Positions 13,780 through 28,093 of a stretch of 64,000 bases of DNA are shown here, piece after piece. Origin of the DNA: Taudactylus pleione (lineage: Eukaryota; Chordata; Amphibia; Anura; Myobatrachidae). The stretch is from NCBI GenBank assembly GCA_031769625.1, contig JAUIMM010002023.1, positions 121,724 to 185,723 on the forward strand. The letters run 5' to 3'. The position numbers and the translations under genes are program-made. How positions within the stretch are numbered: the first letter of the stretch is position 1; each line of letters opens with the position of its first letter. The notes under the pieces are model-generated. The model ran no database searches. It had not been told where the DNA came from and was given only the letters and a program-made list of their open reading frames with translations.

Positions 13780-15190
13780 ATACCGCTATACAAAATATTT
13801 TTTACTATGTACCACTATACTACACATTCTATACTATGTAGCACTATACACCATATTCTATACTATGTTCCTCTATACACCATATTCTATACTATGTACC
13901 ACTATACACCATATTCTATACTATGCACCACAATACACCATATTCTATACTATGTACCTCTATACACCATATTCTATACTATGTACCACTATACACCATA
14001 TTCTTTACTATAAACAACTATATAGCTCTACCCCATATTCTATACTATGTACCACTATACACCATTTTCTATACTATGAACCACTATACAGCTCTACACC
14101 ATATTCTATACTATATACCACTATACACCCTATTCTATACTATGTACCACTATAAACCATATTCTAAAAAATGTAACACTATACACCAATTTCTATACTA
14201 TGTACCATTATACAGCTCTACACCACATTCTATACTATATACCACTATACAGCTCTACTCCTTATTCTATACTATATACTACTATACACACCATTCTATA
14301 CTATGTACAACTATACACCATATTCTATAAAATGTAACACTATACACCACATTCTATACTATGTACCACTATACAGCTCTACACCATATTCTATACTATG
14401 TACCATCATACAGCTCTTCACCACATTCTATACTATGTTCCACTGTACACCATATTCTATGCTTTGTACCACTATACACCATATTCTATACTATGTACCT
14501 CTATACAATATATTTTTTACTATGTACCACTATACTTCACATTCTATACTATGTAGCACTATACACCATATTCTATACTATGTTCCTCTATACACCATAT
14601 TCTATACTATGTACCACTATACACCATATTCTATACTATGCACCACAATACACCATATTCTATACTATGTACCTCTATACACCATATTCTATAATATGTA
14701 CCACTATACACCATATTCTATACTATAAACAACTATATAGCTCTACCCCATATTCTATACTATGTACCACTATACACCATTTTCTATACTATGAACCACT
14801 ATACAGCTCTACACCATATTCTATACTATATACCACTATACACCCTATTCTATACTGTGAACCACTATACACCATATTCTATAAAATGTAACACTATACA
14901 CCAATTTCTATACTATGTACCATTATACAGCTCTACACCACATTCTATACTATATAGAACTATACAGCTCTACTCAATATTCTATACTATATACTACTAA
15001 ACACACCATTCTATACTATGTACAACTATACACCATATTCTATAAAATGTAACACTATACACCACATTCTATACTCTGTACCACTATACAGCTCTACACC
15101 ATATTCTATACTATGTACCACTATACAGCTCTACACCACATTCTATACTATGTACCACTGTACACCATATTCTATGCTATGTACCACTAT
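13780..15190 (+). repeat. 715-bp-period internal duplication, unit 3
   Basis: The ATGCACCACAATACACC monomer at 13923 recurs at 14638, offset 715. In this unit the similarity also extends left: the monomers containing the TTTTTTACTATG run near 13.8 kb recur near 14.51 kb. Confidence 0.85.
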
Positions 15191-16541
15191 ACACCACATT
15201 CTAGACTATGTACCATTATACAGCTCTAAATCACATTCTATACTATGTACCACTATACACCACATTCTATACTATGTACCATTATACAACTCTACACCAC
15301 ATTCTATACTATGTACCACTATACACCATATTCTATACTATGTACCTCTATACACCATATTCTATACTGTGTACCACTATACACCATATTCTATACTATG
15401 TACCACAATAAACCATATTCTATACTATTTACCACTATATACCATATTCTATACTATATACCGCTATACACCATATTTTATACTATGTACCACTATACAA
15501 CACATTCTATACTATGTAGCACTATACACCATATTCTATACTATGTACCACTATACACCATATTCTATACTATGTACCAATATACATCTCTACACCACAT
15601 TCTATACTATGTTCCTCTATACACCATATTCTATACTATGTACCACTATATAGCTCTACACCAAATTATATACTATGTACCACTATACACCATATTTTAT
15701 ACTATGTACCACTATACACCATATTCTATACTATGTACCTCTATACACCATATTCTATACTATGTACCACTATACACCATATTCTATACTATGTATCACA
15801 ATACACCATATTCTATACTATGTACCACTATGCACCGTATTCTATACTATGTACCACTATACACACCATATTCTATACTATGTACCTCTATACACCATTT
15901 TCTATACTATGTACCACTATACACCATATTCTATGCTATGTAGCACAATACAGCTCTACACCATATTCTATACTATGTACCACTATACAGCACTACACCA
16001 TATTCTATACTATGTACCACTATACAGGTCTACACCATATTCTATACTATGTACCACTATACACCATATTCTATACTATGTACCTCTATACACCATATTC
16101 TATACTGTGTACCACAATACACCATATTCAATACTATTTACCACTATATACCATATTCTATACTATAAACTGCTATACAAAATATTTTTTACTATGTACC
16201 ACTATACAACACATTCTAAACTATGTAGCACTATACACCATATTCTATACTATGTTCCTCTATACACCATATTCTATACTATGTTCCACAATACACCATA
16301 TTCTAAACTATGTAACTCTATACACCATAATCTATACTATGTACCACTATACACCATATTATATACTATAAACAACTAGATAGCTCTACCCCATATTATA
16401 TACTATGTACCACTATTTCCACTATTACCACTATACACCATTTTCTATACTTTGAACCACTATACAGCTCTACACCATATTTTATACTATATACCACTAT
16501 ACACCCTATTCTATACTATGTACCACTATACACCATATTCT

Positions 16542-18023
16542 ATAAAATGTAACACTATACACCAATTTCTATACTAAGTACCATTATACAACTCTACACC
16601 ACATTCTATACTATGTACCACTATTCAGCTCTACACCATATTCTATACTGTATACTACTATACACCACATTCTATACTATGTACAACTATACACCATATT
16701 CTATAAAATGTAACACTATACACCACATTCTATACTATGTACCACTATACAGCTCTACACAATATTCTATACTATGTACCACTATACAGCTCTACACCAC
16801 ATTCTATACTATGTACCATTATACAGCTCTAAATCACATTCTATACTATGTACCACTATACACCACAATCTATACTATGTACCATTATACAGCTCTACAC
16901 CACATTCTATACTATGTACCACTATATAGCATATTCTATACTATGTACCACTATACAGCTCTACACCACATTCTATACTATGTACCACTATACACCATAT
17001 TCTATGTACCAGTATACACCACATTCTAGACTATGCACCACTATACACTATATTCTATACTATGTACCTCTATACACCATAATTTATACTATGTACCACT
17101 ATACACCACATTCTATACTATATACCACTATACACCATATTCTATACTATGTACCACTATACACCATATTCTATACTATGTACCTCTATACACCATATTC
17201 TATACGGTGTACCACTATAAACCATATTCTATACTATGTACCACAATACACCATATTCTATACTATTTACCACTATATACCATATTCTATATTATATACC
17301 GCTATACACCATATTTTATACTATGTACCACTATACACCACATTCTATACTATGTAGCACTATACACCATATTCTATACTATGTAGCACTATACACCATA
17401 TTCTATACTATGTACCTCTATACACCATAATCTATACTATGTACGACTATACACCATATTCTATACTATGTACCACAATACAATATATCTATACTATGTA
17501 CCACTATACATCTCTACACCACATTCTATACTATGTTCCTCTATATACCATATTCTATACTATGTACCACTATATAGCTCTACACCAAATTCTATACTAT
17601 GTACCACTATACACCACATTCTATAATATGTTCCACTATACACCATTTTCTATACTATGTATCACAATACACCATATTCTATACTATGTACCACTATACA
17701 TTGTATTCTAAACTATGTAACACTATACACACCATATTCTATACTATGTACCTCTATACACCATTTTCTATACTATGTACCACAATACAGCTCTACACCA
17801 TATTCTATACTAAGTACCACTATACTGCACTACACCAGATTCTATACTATGTACCACTATACAGGTCTACACCAAATTCTATACTATGTACCACTATACA
17901 CCATATTCTATACTATGTACCTCTATACACCATATTCTATACTGTGTACCACTATATACCATATTCTATACTTTGTACCACAATACTCCATATTCTATAC
18001 TATTTACCACTATATACCATATT
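16542..18023 (+). repeat. Higher-order repeat I, unit 4, truncated
   Basis: Follows unit 3 at offset 6214 up to the loopless palindrome at 18024, after which the long inverted block 8 replaces the expected rest of the unit. The truncation point is the same breakpoint as switch 5. Confidence 0.87.
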
Positions 18024-18043
18024 GAATAAGGTGTATAGTGGTA
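18005..18043. repeat. Orientation switch 7 (+ to -): near-perfect loopless palindrome
   Basis: Same palindrome as switch 5, centred on G 18024, offset 6214. Here the inverted DNA that follows runs for 10 kb instead of 1.3 kb. Confidence 0.94.
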
Positions 18044-18429
18044 CATAGTCTAGAATGTGGTGTATAGTGGTACAAATAATATGGTGTATAGTGGTACATA
18101 GTATAGAATGTGGTGTAGAGCTGTATAGTGGTACATAGTATAGAATATGGTGTATAGTGGTACACAGTATAGAATGTGGTGTAGAGCTGTATAATGGTAC
18201 ATAGTATAGAATGTGATTTAGAGCTGTATAATGGTACATAGTATGGAATGTGGTGTATAGTGGTACATAGTATAGAATATGGTGTATAGAGGTACATAGT
18301 ATAGAATATGGTGTACAGTGGTACATAGAATAGAATGTGGTGTATAGTGGTACATAGTAGAGAATATGGTGTACAGTGGTACATAGTATAGAATGTGGTG
18401 TAGACCTGTATAGTGGTACATAGTATAGA

Positions 18430-19020
18430 ATATGGTGTAGAGCTGTAGAGTGGTACATAGTATAGAATGTGGTATATAGTGGTACATAGAATATAATGTG
18501 GTGTAGAGCTGTATGATGGTACATAGTAAAGAATGTGGTGTATAGTGTTACATTTTATAGAATATGGTGTAAAGTGGTACATAGTATAGAGTATGGTGTA
18601 TAGTGGTACAGAGTAAATAATATGGTGTATAGAGGTACATAGTATAGAATATGGTGTACAGTGGTACATAGATTAGAATGTGGTGTACAGTGGTACATAG
18701 TAGAGAATATGGTGTACAGTGGTACATAGTATAGAATATGGTGTAGAGCTGTAGAGTGGTACATAGTATAGAATGTGGTATATAGTGGTACATAGAATAT
18801 AATGTGGTGTAGAGCTGTATAATGGTACATAGTATAGAATGTGGTGTATAGTGTTACATTTTATAGAATATGGTGTAAAGTGGTACATAGTATAGAGTAT
18901 GGTGTATAGTGGTACAGAGTAAATAATATGGTGTAGAGCTGTAGAGTGGTACATAGTATAGAATGTGGTATATAGTGGTACATAGAATATAATGTGGTGT
19001 AGAGCTGTATAATGGTACAT
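18430..19020 (-). repeat. 306-bp-period local duplication
   Basis: A stretch of about 200 bp beginning GAGCTGTAGAGTGGTACA near 18437 recurs 306 bp later near 18743, including the same GTGTTACATTTTATAGAA and CAGAGTAAATAATATGG variants. Its first about 90 bp recur again near 18934. Confidence 0.82.
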
Positions 19021-19859
19021 AGTATAGAATATGGTGTAAAGAGGTACATAGTATAGAATATGGTGTATTGTGGTACATAGAATAGAATATGGTGTATATT
19101 GGTACATAGTATAGAATATGGTGTATAGAGGTACATAGTATAGAATATGGTGTATTGTTCTACATAGTATAGAATGTGTTGTATAGTGGTACATAGTATA
19201 AAATATGGTGTATAGCGGTTTATACTATAGAATATGGTATATAGTGGTACATAGTATAGAATATGGTGTTTTGTGGTACATAGTATAAAATATGGTGTAT
19301 AATCGTACATAGTATAGAATATGGTGTATAGAGGTACATAGTATAGAATAAGGTGTATAGTGCTACATAGTATAGAATGTGGTGTATAGTGGTACATAGT
19401 ATAAATTATGGTGTATAGAGGTACATAGTATAGAATATGGTGTATAGTCAGACATAGTCTAGAATGTGGTGTATAGTGGTACATAGAATATGGTGTTTAG
19501 TGGTACATAGTATAGAATGTGGTGTATAGTGGTACATAATATAGAATGTGGTGTAGAGCTGTATAATGGTACATAGTCTAGAATGTGGTGTATAGTGGTA
19601 CATAGTATAGAATATGGTGTACAGTGGTACATAGTATAGAATGTGGTGTAGAGATGTATAGTGGTACATAGTATAGAATAAGGTGTAGAGCTGTATAGTA
19701 GTACATAGTATAGAATGTGGTATATAGTGGTAAATAGTATAGAATATAATGTATAGAGGTATAAAGTATAGAATATGGTGTATAGTGGTACATAGTATAG
19801 AATGTGGTGTATAGTGTTACATTTTCTAGAATATGGTGTATAGTGGTACATAGTATAGA

Positions 19860-21380
19860 ATGTTGTGTAGAGCTGAATAGTGGTTTATAGTATAGAATAT
19901 GGTGTATAGTGGTAAATATTATAGAATGTGTTGTATAGTTGTACATAGTATAGAATTTGGTGTAGAGCTGTATAGTGGTACATAGTATAGAATGTGATAT
20001 ATAGTGGTACATAGTATAGAAAATGGTGTAGAGTGGTACATAGTATAGAATGTTGTGTAGAGCTGAATAGTGGTTTATAGTATAGAATATGGTGTATAGA
20101 GGTACATAGTATAGAATATGGTGTTTAGTGGTACATAGTATAGAATGTGGTGTAGAGCTGTATAGTGGTACATAGTATAGAATGTGGTGTTTAGTGGTAC
20201 ATAGTATAGAACATAGTGTATAGAGGTACAAAGTATAGAATATGGTGCATAGTGGTACATAGTATAGAATGTGGTGTATAGTGAGTGGTATATAGTATAG
20301 AATATGGTGTATAGAGGTACATAGTATAGAATATGGTGTATAGTGGTACATAGTATAGAATATGGTGTATAGTGGTACATAGTATAAAATGTGGTGTAGA
20401 ACTGTGAAGTGGTATATATTACAAAATGTGGTATATAGTGCTACATAGTATAGAATATGGTGTATAGTGGTACTTAGTATAGAATTTGGTGTATAGTAGT
20501 ATATAGTATAGAATATGGTGTAGAGCTGTATAGTGGTACATAGTATAGAATATGGTGTAGAGGTGTATAGTGGTAGATAGTATAGAATATGGTGTAGAGC
20601 TGTATAGTGGTTCATAGTATAGAATATGGTGGATAGTGGTACAGAGTATAGAATATGGGGTAGAGCTGAATAGTTGTATATAGTATAGAATATGGTGCAT
20701 AGTGGTACATTGTATAGAATATGGTGTATAGTGGTATATAGTATAGAATATCGTGTACAGAGGTACATAGTATAGAATATGGTGTATAGAGGTACATAGT
20801 ATAGAATGTGGTGTATAGTGGTACATAGTATAAAATATGGTGTAAAGTGGTACATAGTATAGAGTATGGTGTATAGTGGTACAGAGTAAATAATATGGTG
20901 AAGAGCTGTATAGTGGTACATAGTATAGAATATGATGTAGAATAGTATAGTGGTACATAGTATAGAATGTGGTATGTAGTGGTACATAGTATAGTATATG
21001 GTGTTTTGTGGTACATAGTATAAAATATGGTGTATAGTGGTACATAGAATAGAATATGGTGTATAGAGGTACATAGTATAGAATAAGTTGTATAGTGCAA
21101 CATAGTGTAGAATATGGTGTATAGTCAGACACAGTCTAGAATGTGGTGTATAGTGGTACATAGAATATGGTGTTTCGTGGCACATAGTATAGAATGTGGT
21201 GTAGAGCTGTATAGTGGTACATAGTATAGAATGTGGTGTATAGTGGTACATAATATAGAATGTGGTGTAGAGCTGTATAATGGTACATAGTATAGAATGT
21301 GATTTAGAGCTGTATAATGGTACATAGTATGGAATGTGGTGTATAGTGGTACATAGTATAGAATATGGTGTATAGAGGTA
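19860..21380 (-). repeat. 2.1-2.2 kb repeat, copy 1
   Basis: The ordered set of variant monomers here matches 21.94-23.43 kb with an offset that grows from about 2082 to 2176 across the unit, so the copies differ by a few monomers. Shared landmarks include GTGGATAGTGGTACAGA, GGTAGATAGTATAG and GGTGTATAGTCAGACACAG. Confidence 0.82.
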
Positions 21381-21939
21381 CATAGTATAGAATAAGGTGT
21401 ATAGTGCTACATAGTATAGAATGTGGTGTATAGTGGTACATAGTATAAATTATGGTGTATAGAGGTGCATAGTATAGAATATGGTGTATAGTCAGACACA
21501 GTCTAGAATGTGGTGTATAGTGGTACATAGAATATGGTGTTTAGTGGTACATAGTATAGAATGTGGTGTAGAGCTGTATAGTGGTACATAGTATAGAATG
21601 TGGTGTATAGTGGTACATAATATAGAATGTGGTGTAGAGCTGTATAATGGTACATAGTCTAGAATGTGGTGTATAGTGGTACATAGTATAGAATATGGTG
21701 TACAGTGGTACATAGTATAGAATGTGGTGTAGAGATGTATAGTGGTACATAGTATAGAATATGGTGTAGAGCTGTATAGTAGTACATAGTATAGAATGTG
21801 GTATATAGTGGTACATAGTATAGAATATAATGTATAGAGGTACAAAGTATAGAAAATGGTGTATAGTGGTACATAGTAGAGAATGTGGTGTATAGTGTTA
21901 CATTTTCTAGAATATGGTGTATAGTGGTACATAGTATAG

Positions 21940-23430
21940 AATGTTGTGTAGAGCTGTATAGTGGTTTATAGTATAGAATATGGTGTATAGTGGTAAATAG
22001 TATAGAATGTGTTGTATAGTTGTACATAGTAAAGAATTTGGTGTAGAGCTGTATAGTGGTACATAGTATAGAATGTGATATATAGTGGTACATAGTATAG
22101 AAAATGGTGTAGAGTGGTACATAGTATAGAATGTTGTGTAGAGCTGTATAGTGGTTTATAGTATAGAATGTGGTGTATAGTAGTACATATTATAGAATGT
22201 GGTATAAAGCTGTATAATGGTACATATTATAGAATATGGTGTATAGAGGTACATAGTATAGAATATGGTGTATAGTGGTACATAGTATAGAATGTGTTGT
22301 GTAGTGGTACATAGTATAGAACATAGTGTATAGAGGTACAAAGTATAGAATATGGTGTATAGTGGTACATAGTATAGAATGTGGTGTATAGTGAGTGGTA
22401 CATAGTATAGAATATGGTGTATAGAGGTACATAGTATAGAATATGGTGTATAGTGGTACATAGTCTTGAATATGGTGTATAGTGGTACATAGTATAGAAT
22501 GTGGTGTTGAGCTGTATAGTGGTACATAGTATAGAATATGGTGTATAGTGGTACATAGTATAGAATGTTGTGTAGAGCTGTGAAGTGGTATATATTACAA
22601 ATTGTGGTATATAGTGCAACATAGTATAGAATATGGTGTATAGTGGTACTTAGTATAGAATTTGGTGTATAGTAGTATATAGTATAGAATATGGTGTAGA
22701 GCTGTATAGTGGTACATAGTATAGAATATGGTGTAGAGGTGTATAGTGGTAGATAGTATAGAATATGGTGTAGAGCTGTATAGTGGTTCATAGTATAGAA
22801 TATGGTGGATAGTGGTACAGACTATAGAATATGGGGTAGAGCTGAATAGTTGTATATAGTATAGAATATGGTGCATAGTGGTACATTGTATAGAATATGG
22901 TGTATAGTGGTATATAGTATAGAATATGGTGTATAGAGGTACATAGTATAGAATATGGTGTATAGAGGTACATAATATAGAATGTGGTGTATAGTGGTAC
23001 ATAGTATAAAATATGGTGTAAAGTGGTACATAGTATAGAGTATGGTGTATAGTGGTACAGAGTAAATAATATGGTGAAGAGCTGTATAGTGGTACATAGT
23101 ATAGAATATGATGTAGAATAGTATAGTGGTACATAGTATAGAATATGGTATATAGTGGTACATAGTATAGAATATGGTATTTTGTGGTACATAGTATAAA
23201 ATATGGTGTATAGTGGTACATAGAATAGAATATGTTGTATAGAGGTACATAGTATAGAATAAGTTGAATAGTGCTACATAGTGTAGAATATGGTGTATAG
23301 TCAGACACAGTCTAGAATGTGGTGTATAGTGGTACATAGAATATGGTGTTTCGTGGCACATAGTATAGAATGTGGTGTATAGTGGTACATAATATAGAAT
23401 GTGGTGTAGAGCTGTATAATGGTACATAGT
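21940..23430 (-). repeat. 2.1-2.2 kb repeat, copy 2
   Basis: Second copy of the segment at 19.86-21.38 kb. At its right end it runs into DNA like that at 18.1-18.9 kb (offset about 5225), so a longer period of about 5.2 kb overlaps the 2.2 kb one. Confidence 0.8.
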
Positions 23431-24559
23431 ATAGAATGTGATTTAGAGCTGTATAATGGTACATAGTATGGAATGTGGTGTATAGTGGTACATAGTATAG
23501 AATATGGTGTATAGAGGTACATAGTATAGAATATGGTGTACAGTGGTACATAGAATAGAATGTGGTGTATAGTGGTACATAGTATAGAATATGGTGTACA
23601 GTGGTACATAGTATAGAATGTGGTGTAGACCTGTATAGTGGTACATAGTATAGAATATGGTGTAGAGCTGTAGAGTGGTACATAGTATAGAATGTGGTAT
23701 ATAGTGGTACATAGAATATAATGTGGTGAAGAGCTGTATAATGGTACATAGTATAGAATGTGGTGTATAGTGTTACATTTTATAGAATATGGTGTAAAGT
23801 GGTACATAGTATAGAGTATGGTGTATAGTGGTACAGAGTAAATAATATGGTGAAGAGCTGTATAGTGGTACATAGTATAGAATATGGTGTAGAACAGTAT
23901 AGTGGTACATAGTATAGAATATGGTGTAAAGAGGTACATAGTATAGAATATGGTGTATTGTGGTACATAAAATATGGTGTATAGTGGTACATAGTATAGA
24001 CTATGGAGTATAGAGGTACATAGTATAGAATATGGTGTATAGTTCTACATAGTATAGAATGTGTTGTATAGTGGTACATAGTATAAAATATGGTGTATAG
24101 CGGTTTATACTATAGAATATGGTATATAGTGGTACATAGTATAGAATATGGTGTTTTGTGGTACATAGTATAAAATATGGTGTATAATTGTACATAGTAT
24201 AGAATATGGTGTATAGAGGTACATAGTATAGAATAAGGTGTATAGTGCTACATAGTATAGAATGTGGTGTATAGTGGTACATAGTATAAATTATGGTGTA
24301 TAGAGGTACATAGTATAGAATATGGTGTATAGTCAGACATAGTCTAGAATGTGGTGTATAGTGGTACATAGAATATGGTGTTTAGTGGTACATAGTACAG
24401 AATGTGGTGTAGAGCTGTATAGTGGTACATAGTATAGAATGTGGTGTATAGTGGTACATAATATAGAATGTGGTGTAGAGCTGTATAATGGTACATAGTA
24501 TAGGATGTGGTGTATAGTGGTACATAGTATAGAATATTGTTTAGAGCTGTATAGAGGTA

Positions 24560-25400
24560 CATAGTATAGAATGTGTTATATAGTGGTACATAGCATAAAA
24601 TGTGGTGTAGAGCTGTATAATGGTACATAGTATAGAATGTGGTGTATAGTGTTACATAGTATAGAATATGATGTATAGTAGTACATAGTATAGAATGTGG
24701 TGTATAGTAGTATATAGTATAGAATATGGTGTAGAGCTGTATAGTGGTTCATAGTATAGAAAATGGTGTATAGTGGTACATAGTATAGAATATGGGGTAA
24801 AGCTGTAAAGTGGTATAAAGTATAGAATATGGTGTAAAGTGGTATATAGTATAGAATATGGTGTATAGTGGTATATTGTATAGAATATGGTGTATAGTGG
24901 TACATAGTATAGAATATGGTGTATAGAGTTACATAGTATAGAATATGGTATATAATGGTACATAGTCAAGAATGTGGTGTATAGTGGTACATAGAATATG
25001 GTGTATAGTGGTACATTGTATAGAATGTGGTGTAGAGCTGTATAGTGGTACATAGTATATAATATGGTGTATAGTGGTACATAGTATAGAATGAGGTGTA
25101 GAGCTGTATAGTTTTACATAGTATAGAATATGTTGTATAGTGGTACATAGTATAGAATGTGGTGTAGAGCTGTATAGTGGTACATAGTATAGAATATGGT
25201 GTATAGTGATACATAGTATAGAATGTGGTTTAGAGCTGTATAATGATACATAGTATAAATGTGGTATAAAGCTGTTTAGTGGTACATAGTATAGAATATG
25301 GTGTATAGTTTTATATAGTATAGAATATGGTACAGAGCTCTATTATGGTATATAGAATAGAATATGGTGTAGAGATGTATAGTGGTACATAATATAGAAT
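24560..25400 (-). repeat. 1.86 kb-period repeat, copy 1
   Basis: Monomer order matches 26.42-27.17 kb at an offset of 1861, falling to about 1796 at the right end. Shared landmarks: the GTGTTATATAGTGGTACATAG monomer, CATAGTCAA, and the GAGCTCTATTATGG variant. Confidence 0.8.
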
Positions 25401-26419
25401 ATGGTGTATAGTGGTAAATAGTATAGAATGTGTTGTATAATGGTACATAGTATAGAATTTGGTGTAGAGCTGTATAGTGGTACATAGTATAGAATATGGT
25501 GTATAGTGGTACATAGTATAGAATATGGTGTATAGTGGTTCATAGTATAGAATATGATGTATAGTGGTACATAGTATAGAATGTGGTGTAGAGCTGTATA
25601 GTGGTACAAAGTATAGAATGTGGTGTAGAGCTAAATAGTGGTACATAGTATAGAATATGGTGTATAGAGGTACATAATAGAGAATATGGTGTAAAGTGTT
25701 GCATAGTTTAGAATGTGGTGTAGAGCTGTATAGTGGTACATAGTACAGAATGTGGTGTATAGAGGTACATAGTATAGAATATAGTGTATAGAGGTACAAA
25801 GTATAGAATATGGTGTATAGTGGTACATAGTACAGAATGTGGTGTATAGTGAGTGGTACATAGTATAGAATATGGTGTATAGAGGTACATAGTATAGAAT
25901 ATGGTTTATAGAGGTACATAGTATAGAATATGGTGTATAGTGGTACATAGTCTTGAATATGGTGTATAGTTGTACATAGTATAGAATGTGGTGTTGAGCT
26001 GTATAGTGGTACATAGTATAGAATATGGTGTATAGTGGTATATAGTATAGAATGTGGTGTAGAGCTGTGTACAGGTATATAGTATAGAATGTGGTATATA
26101 GTGCTACATAGTATAGAATATGGTGTATAGTGGTACTTAGTACAGAATGTGGTGTATAGTAGTATATAGTATAGAATATGGTGTAGAGCTGTATAGTGGT
26201 ACATAGTATAGAAAGTGGATTAGAGCTGTATAGTGGTTCATAGTATAGAATATGGTGTATAGTGGTACAGAGTATAGAATATGGGATTGAGCTGAATAGT
26301 TGTATATAGTATAGAATATGGTGTATAGTGGTGCATTGTATAGAATATGGTGTATAGTGGTATATAGAATAGAATATGGTGTAAAGAGCTACATAGTATA
26401 GAATATGGTGTATAGAGGT

Positions 26420-27170
26420 AAATAGTATAGAATGTGTTATATAGTGGTACATAGCATAAAATGTGGTGTAGAGCTGTATAATGGTACATAGTATAGAATG
26501 TGGTGTATAGTGTTACATAGTATAGAATATGATGTATAGTGGTACATAGTATAGAATGTGGTGTATAGTAGTATATAGTATAGAATGTGGTGTAGAGCTG
26601 TATAGTGGTTCATAGTATAGAAAATGGTGTATAGTGGTACATAGTATAGAATATGGGGTAAAGCTGTATAGTGGTATATAGTATAGAATATGGTGTATAG
26701 TGGTATATAGTATTGAATATGGTGTATATTGGTATATTGTATAGAATATGGTGTATAGAGGTACATAGTATAGAATATGGTGTATAGAGTTACATAGTAT
26801 AGAATATGGTGTATAATGGTACATAGTCAACAATGTGGTGTATAATGTTACATAGAATATGGTGTATAGTGGTACATTGTATAGAATGTGGTGTAGAGCT
26901 ATATAGTGGTACATAGTATATAATAAGGTGTATAGTGGTACATAGTATAGAATGAGGTGTAGAGCTGTATAGTTTTACATAGTTTAGAATATGTTGTATA
27001 GTGGTACATAGTATAGAATGTGGTGTAGGGCTGTATAATGATACATAGTATACAATGTGGTATAAAGCTGTTTAGTGGTACATAGTATAGAATATGGTGT
27101 ATAGTTTTATATAGTATAGAATATGGTACAGAGCTCTATTATGGTATACAGAATAGAATATGGTGTAGAG
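26420..27170 (-). repeat. 1.86 kb-period repeat, copy 2
   Basis: Second copy of the segment at 24.56-25.40 kb, with scattered substitutions and about 65 bp less spacing near the right end. Confidence 0.8.
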
Positions 27171-28044
27171 ATGTATAGTGGTTCATAGTATAGAATATGG
27201 TGTATAGTGGTACATAGTATAGAATGTGGAGTATTGTGGTACATAGTATAGAATATGGTGTATAGTGGTACATAGTATAGAATATGGTGTATAGTGGTAA
27301 ATAGTATAGAATGTGTTGTATAGTTGTACATAGTATAGAATTTGGTGTAGAACTGTATAGTGGTACATAGTATAGAATATGGTGTATAGAGGAACAAAGT
27401 ATAGAATGTTGTGTAGAGCTGTATAGTGGTTTATAGTATAGAATGTGGTGTATAGTGGTACATATTATAGAATGTGGTATAAAGCTGTATAATGGTACAT
27501 AGTATAGAATGTGGTGTATAGTGGTACATAGTATAGAATATGGTGTATAGTGGTACATAGTATAGAATGTGGTGTAGAGCTGTATAGTGGTACAAAGTAT
27601 AGAATGTGGTGTAGAGCTAAATAGTGGTACATAGTATACAATATGGTGTATAGAGGTACATAGTATAGAATATGGTGTATAGTGTTGCATAGTATAGAAT
27701 GTGGTATAAAGCTGTATAATTGTACATAGTATAGAATGTGGTGTATAGTGGTACACAGTATAGAATAAATTGTATAGAGGTGCAAAGTATAGAATATGGT
27801 GTATAGTGGTACATAGTATAGAATATAGTGTATAGTGGTACATAGTATAGAATATGGTGTATAGTGGTACATAGTTTAGAAAATGGTGTATAGAGGTATA
27901 TAGTTTAGAATATGGTGTATAGTGGTACATAGTATAGAATACGGTGTATAGTGGTACATAGTATAGAATATGGTGTATTGTGGTACATAGTATATAATAT
28001 GGTATATAGAGGTACATAGTATAGAATGTGGTATAAAGCTGTAC

Positions 28045-28093
28045 AGTGGTACATAGTATAGAATGTGGTGTACATTCTATACTATGTACCACT
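28045..28093. repeat. Orientation switch 8 (- to +): 22-bp perfect hairpin
   Basis: Arm 28045-28066 is the perfect reverse complement of arm 28072-28093, with a 5-nt loop GGTGT at 28067-28071. Pairing stops at 28044/28094. The sequence further out is not a mirror image. Confidence 0.95.

Larger units (their letters stand above)
10328..16541 (+). repeat. Higher-order repeat I, unit 3 (6214 bp, expanded)
   Basis: Begins and ends at the same ATAAAATGTAACAC landmark as units 1 and 2 but is about 1 kb longer. The growth comes from extra plus monomers near 11 kb and from a longer inverted segment (about 1343 bp against 717 bp). The (TA)n tract is absent. Confidence 0.88.
13155..18023 (+). repeat. 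Satellite block 7, plus orientation
   Basis: Rest of higher-order unit 3 and the start of truncated unit 4. Homologous to 7402-11809 at offsets of 5753, 6243 and then 6214. Confidence 0.93.
18025..28066 (-). repeat. Satellite block 8, minus orientation, 10 kb
   Basis: Monomers with the G-rich strand on top throughout. Landmark variants include GTATAGTCAGACA near 19445, 21122, 21490, 23300 and 24330, and a 4-bp insertion giving GTATAGTGAGTGGTA near 20279, 22387 and 25849. Both landmarks reappear in reverse complement in plus block 9, which shows common descent with inversion. Confidence 0.94.

Noticed and set aside
19578..21383. 601-codon open frame on the minus strand, the longest in the window
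   Set aside because: It is satellite read in a stop-free sense, with the same rotating 29-residue peptide as all other long frames. There is no domain, no codon bias distinct from the array and no gene signals.
18025..28066. Insertion of a transposable element to explain the 10 kb inverted block
   Set aside because: The block is composed of the same satellite, with no transposase-like or reverse-transcriptase-like frame, no long terminal repeats and no target-site duplication visible.
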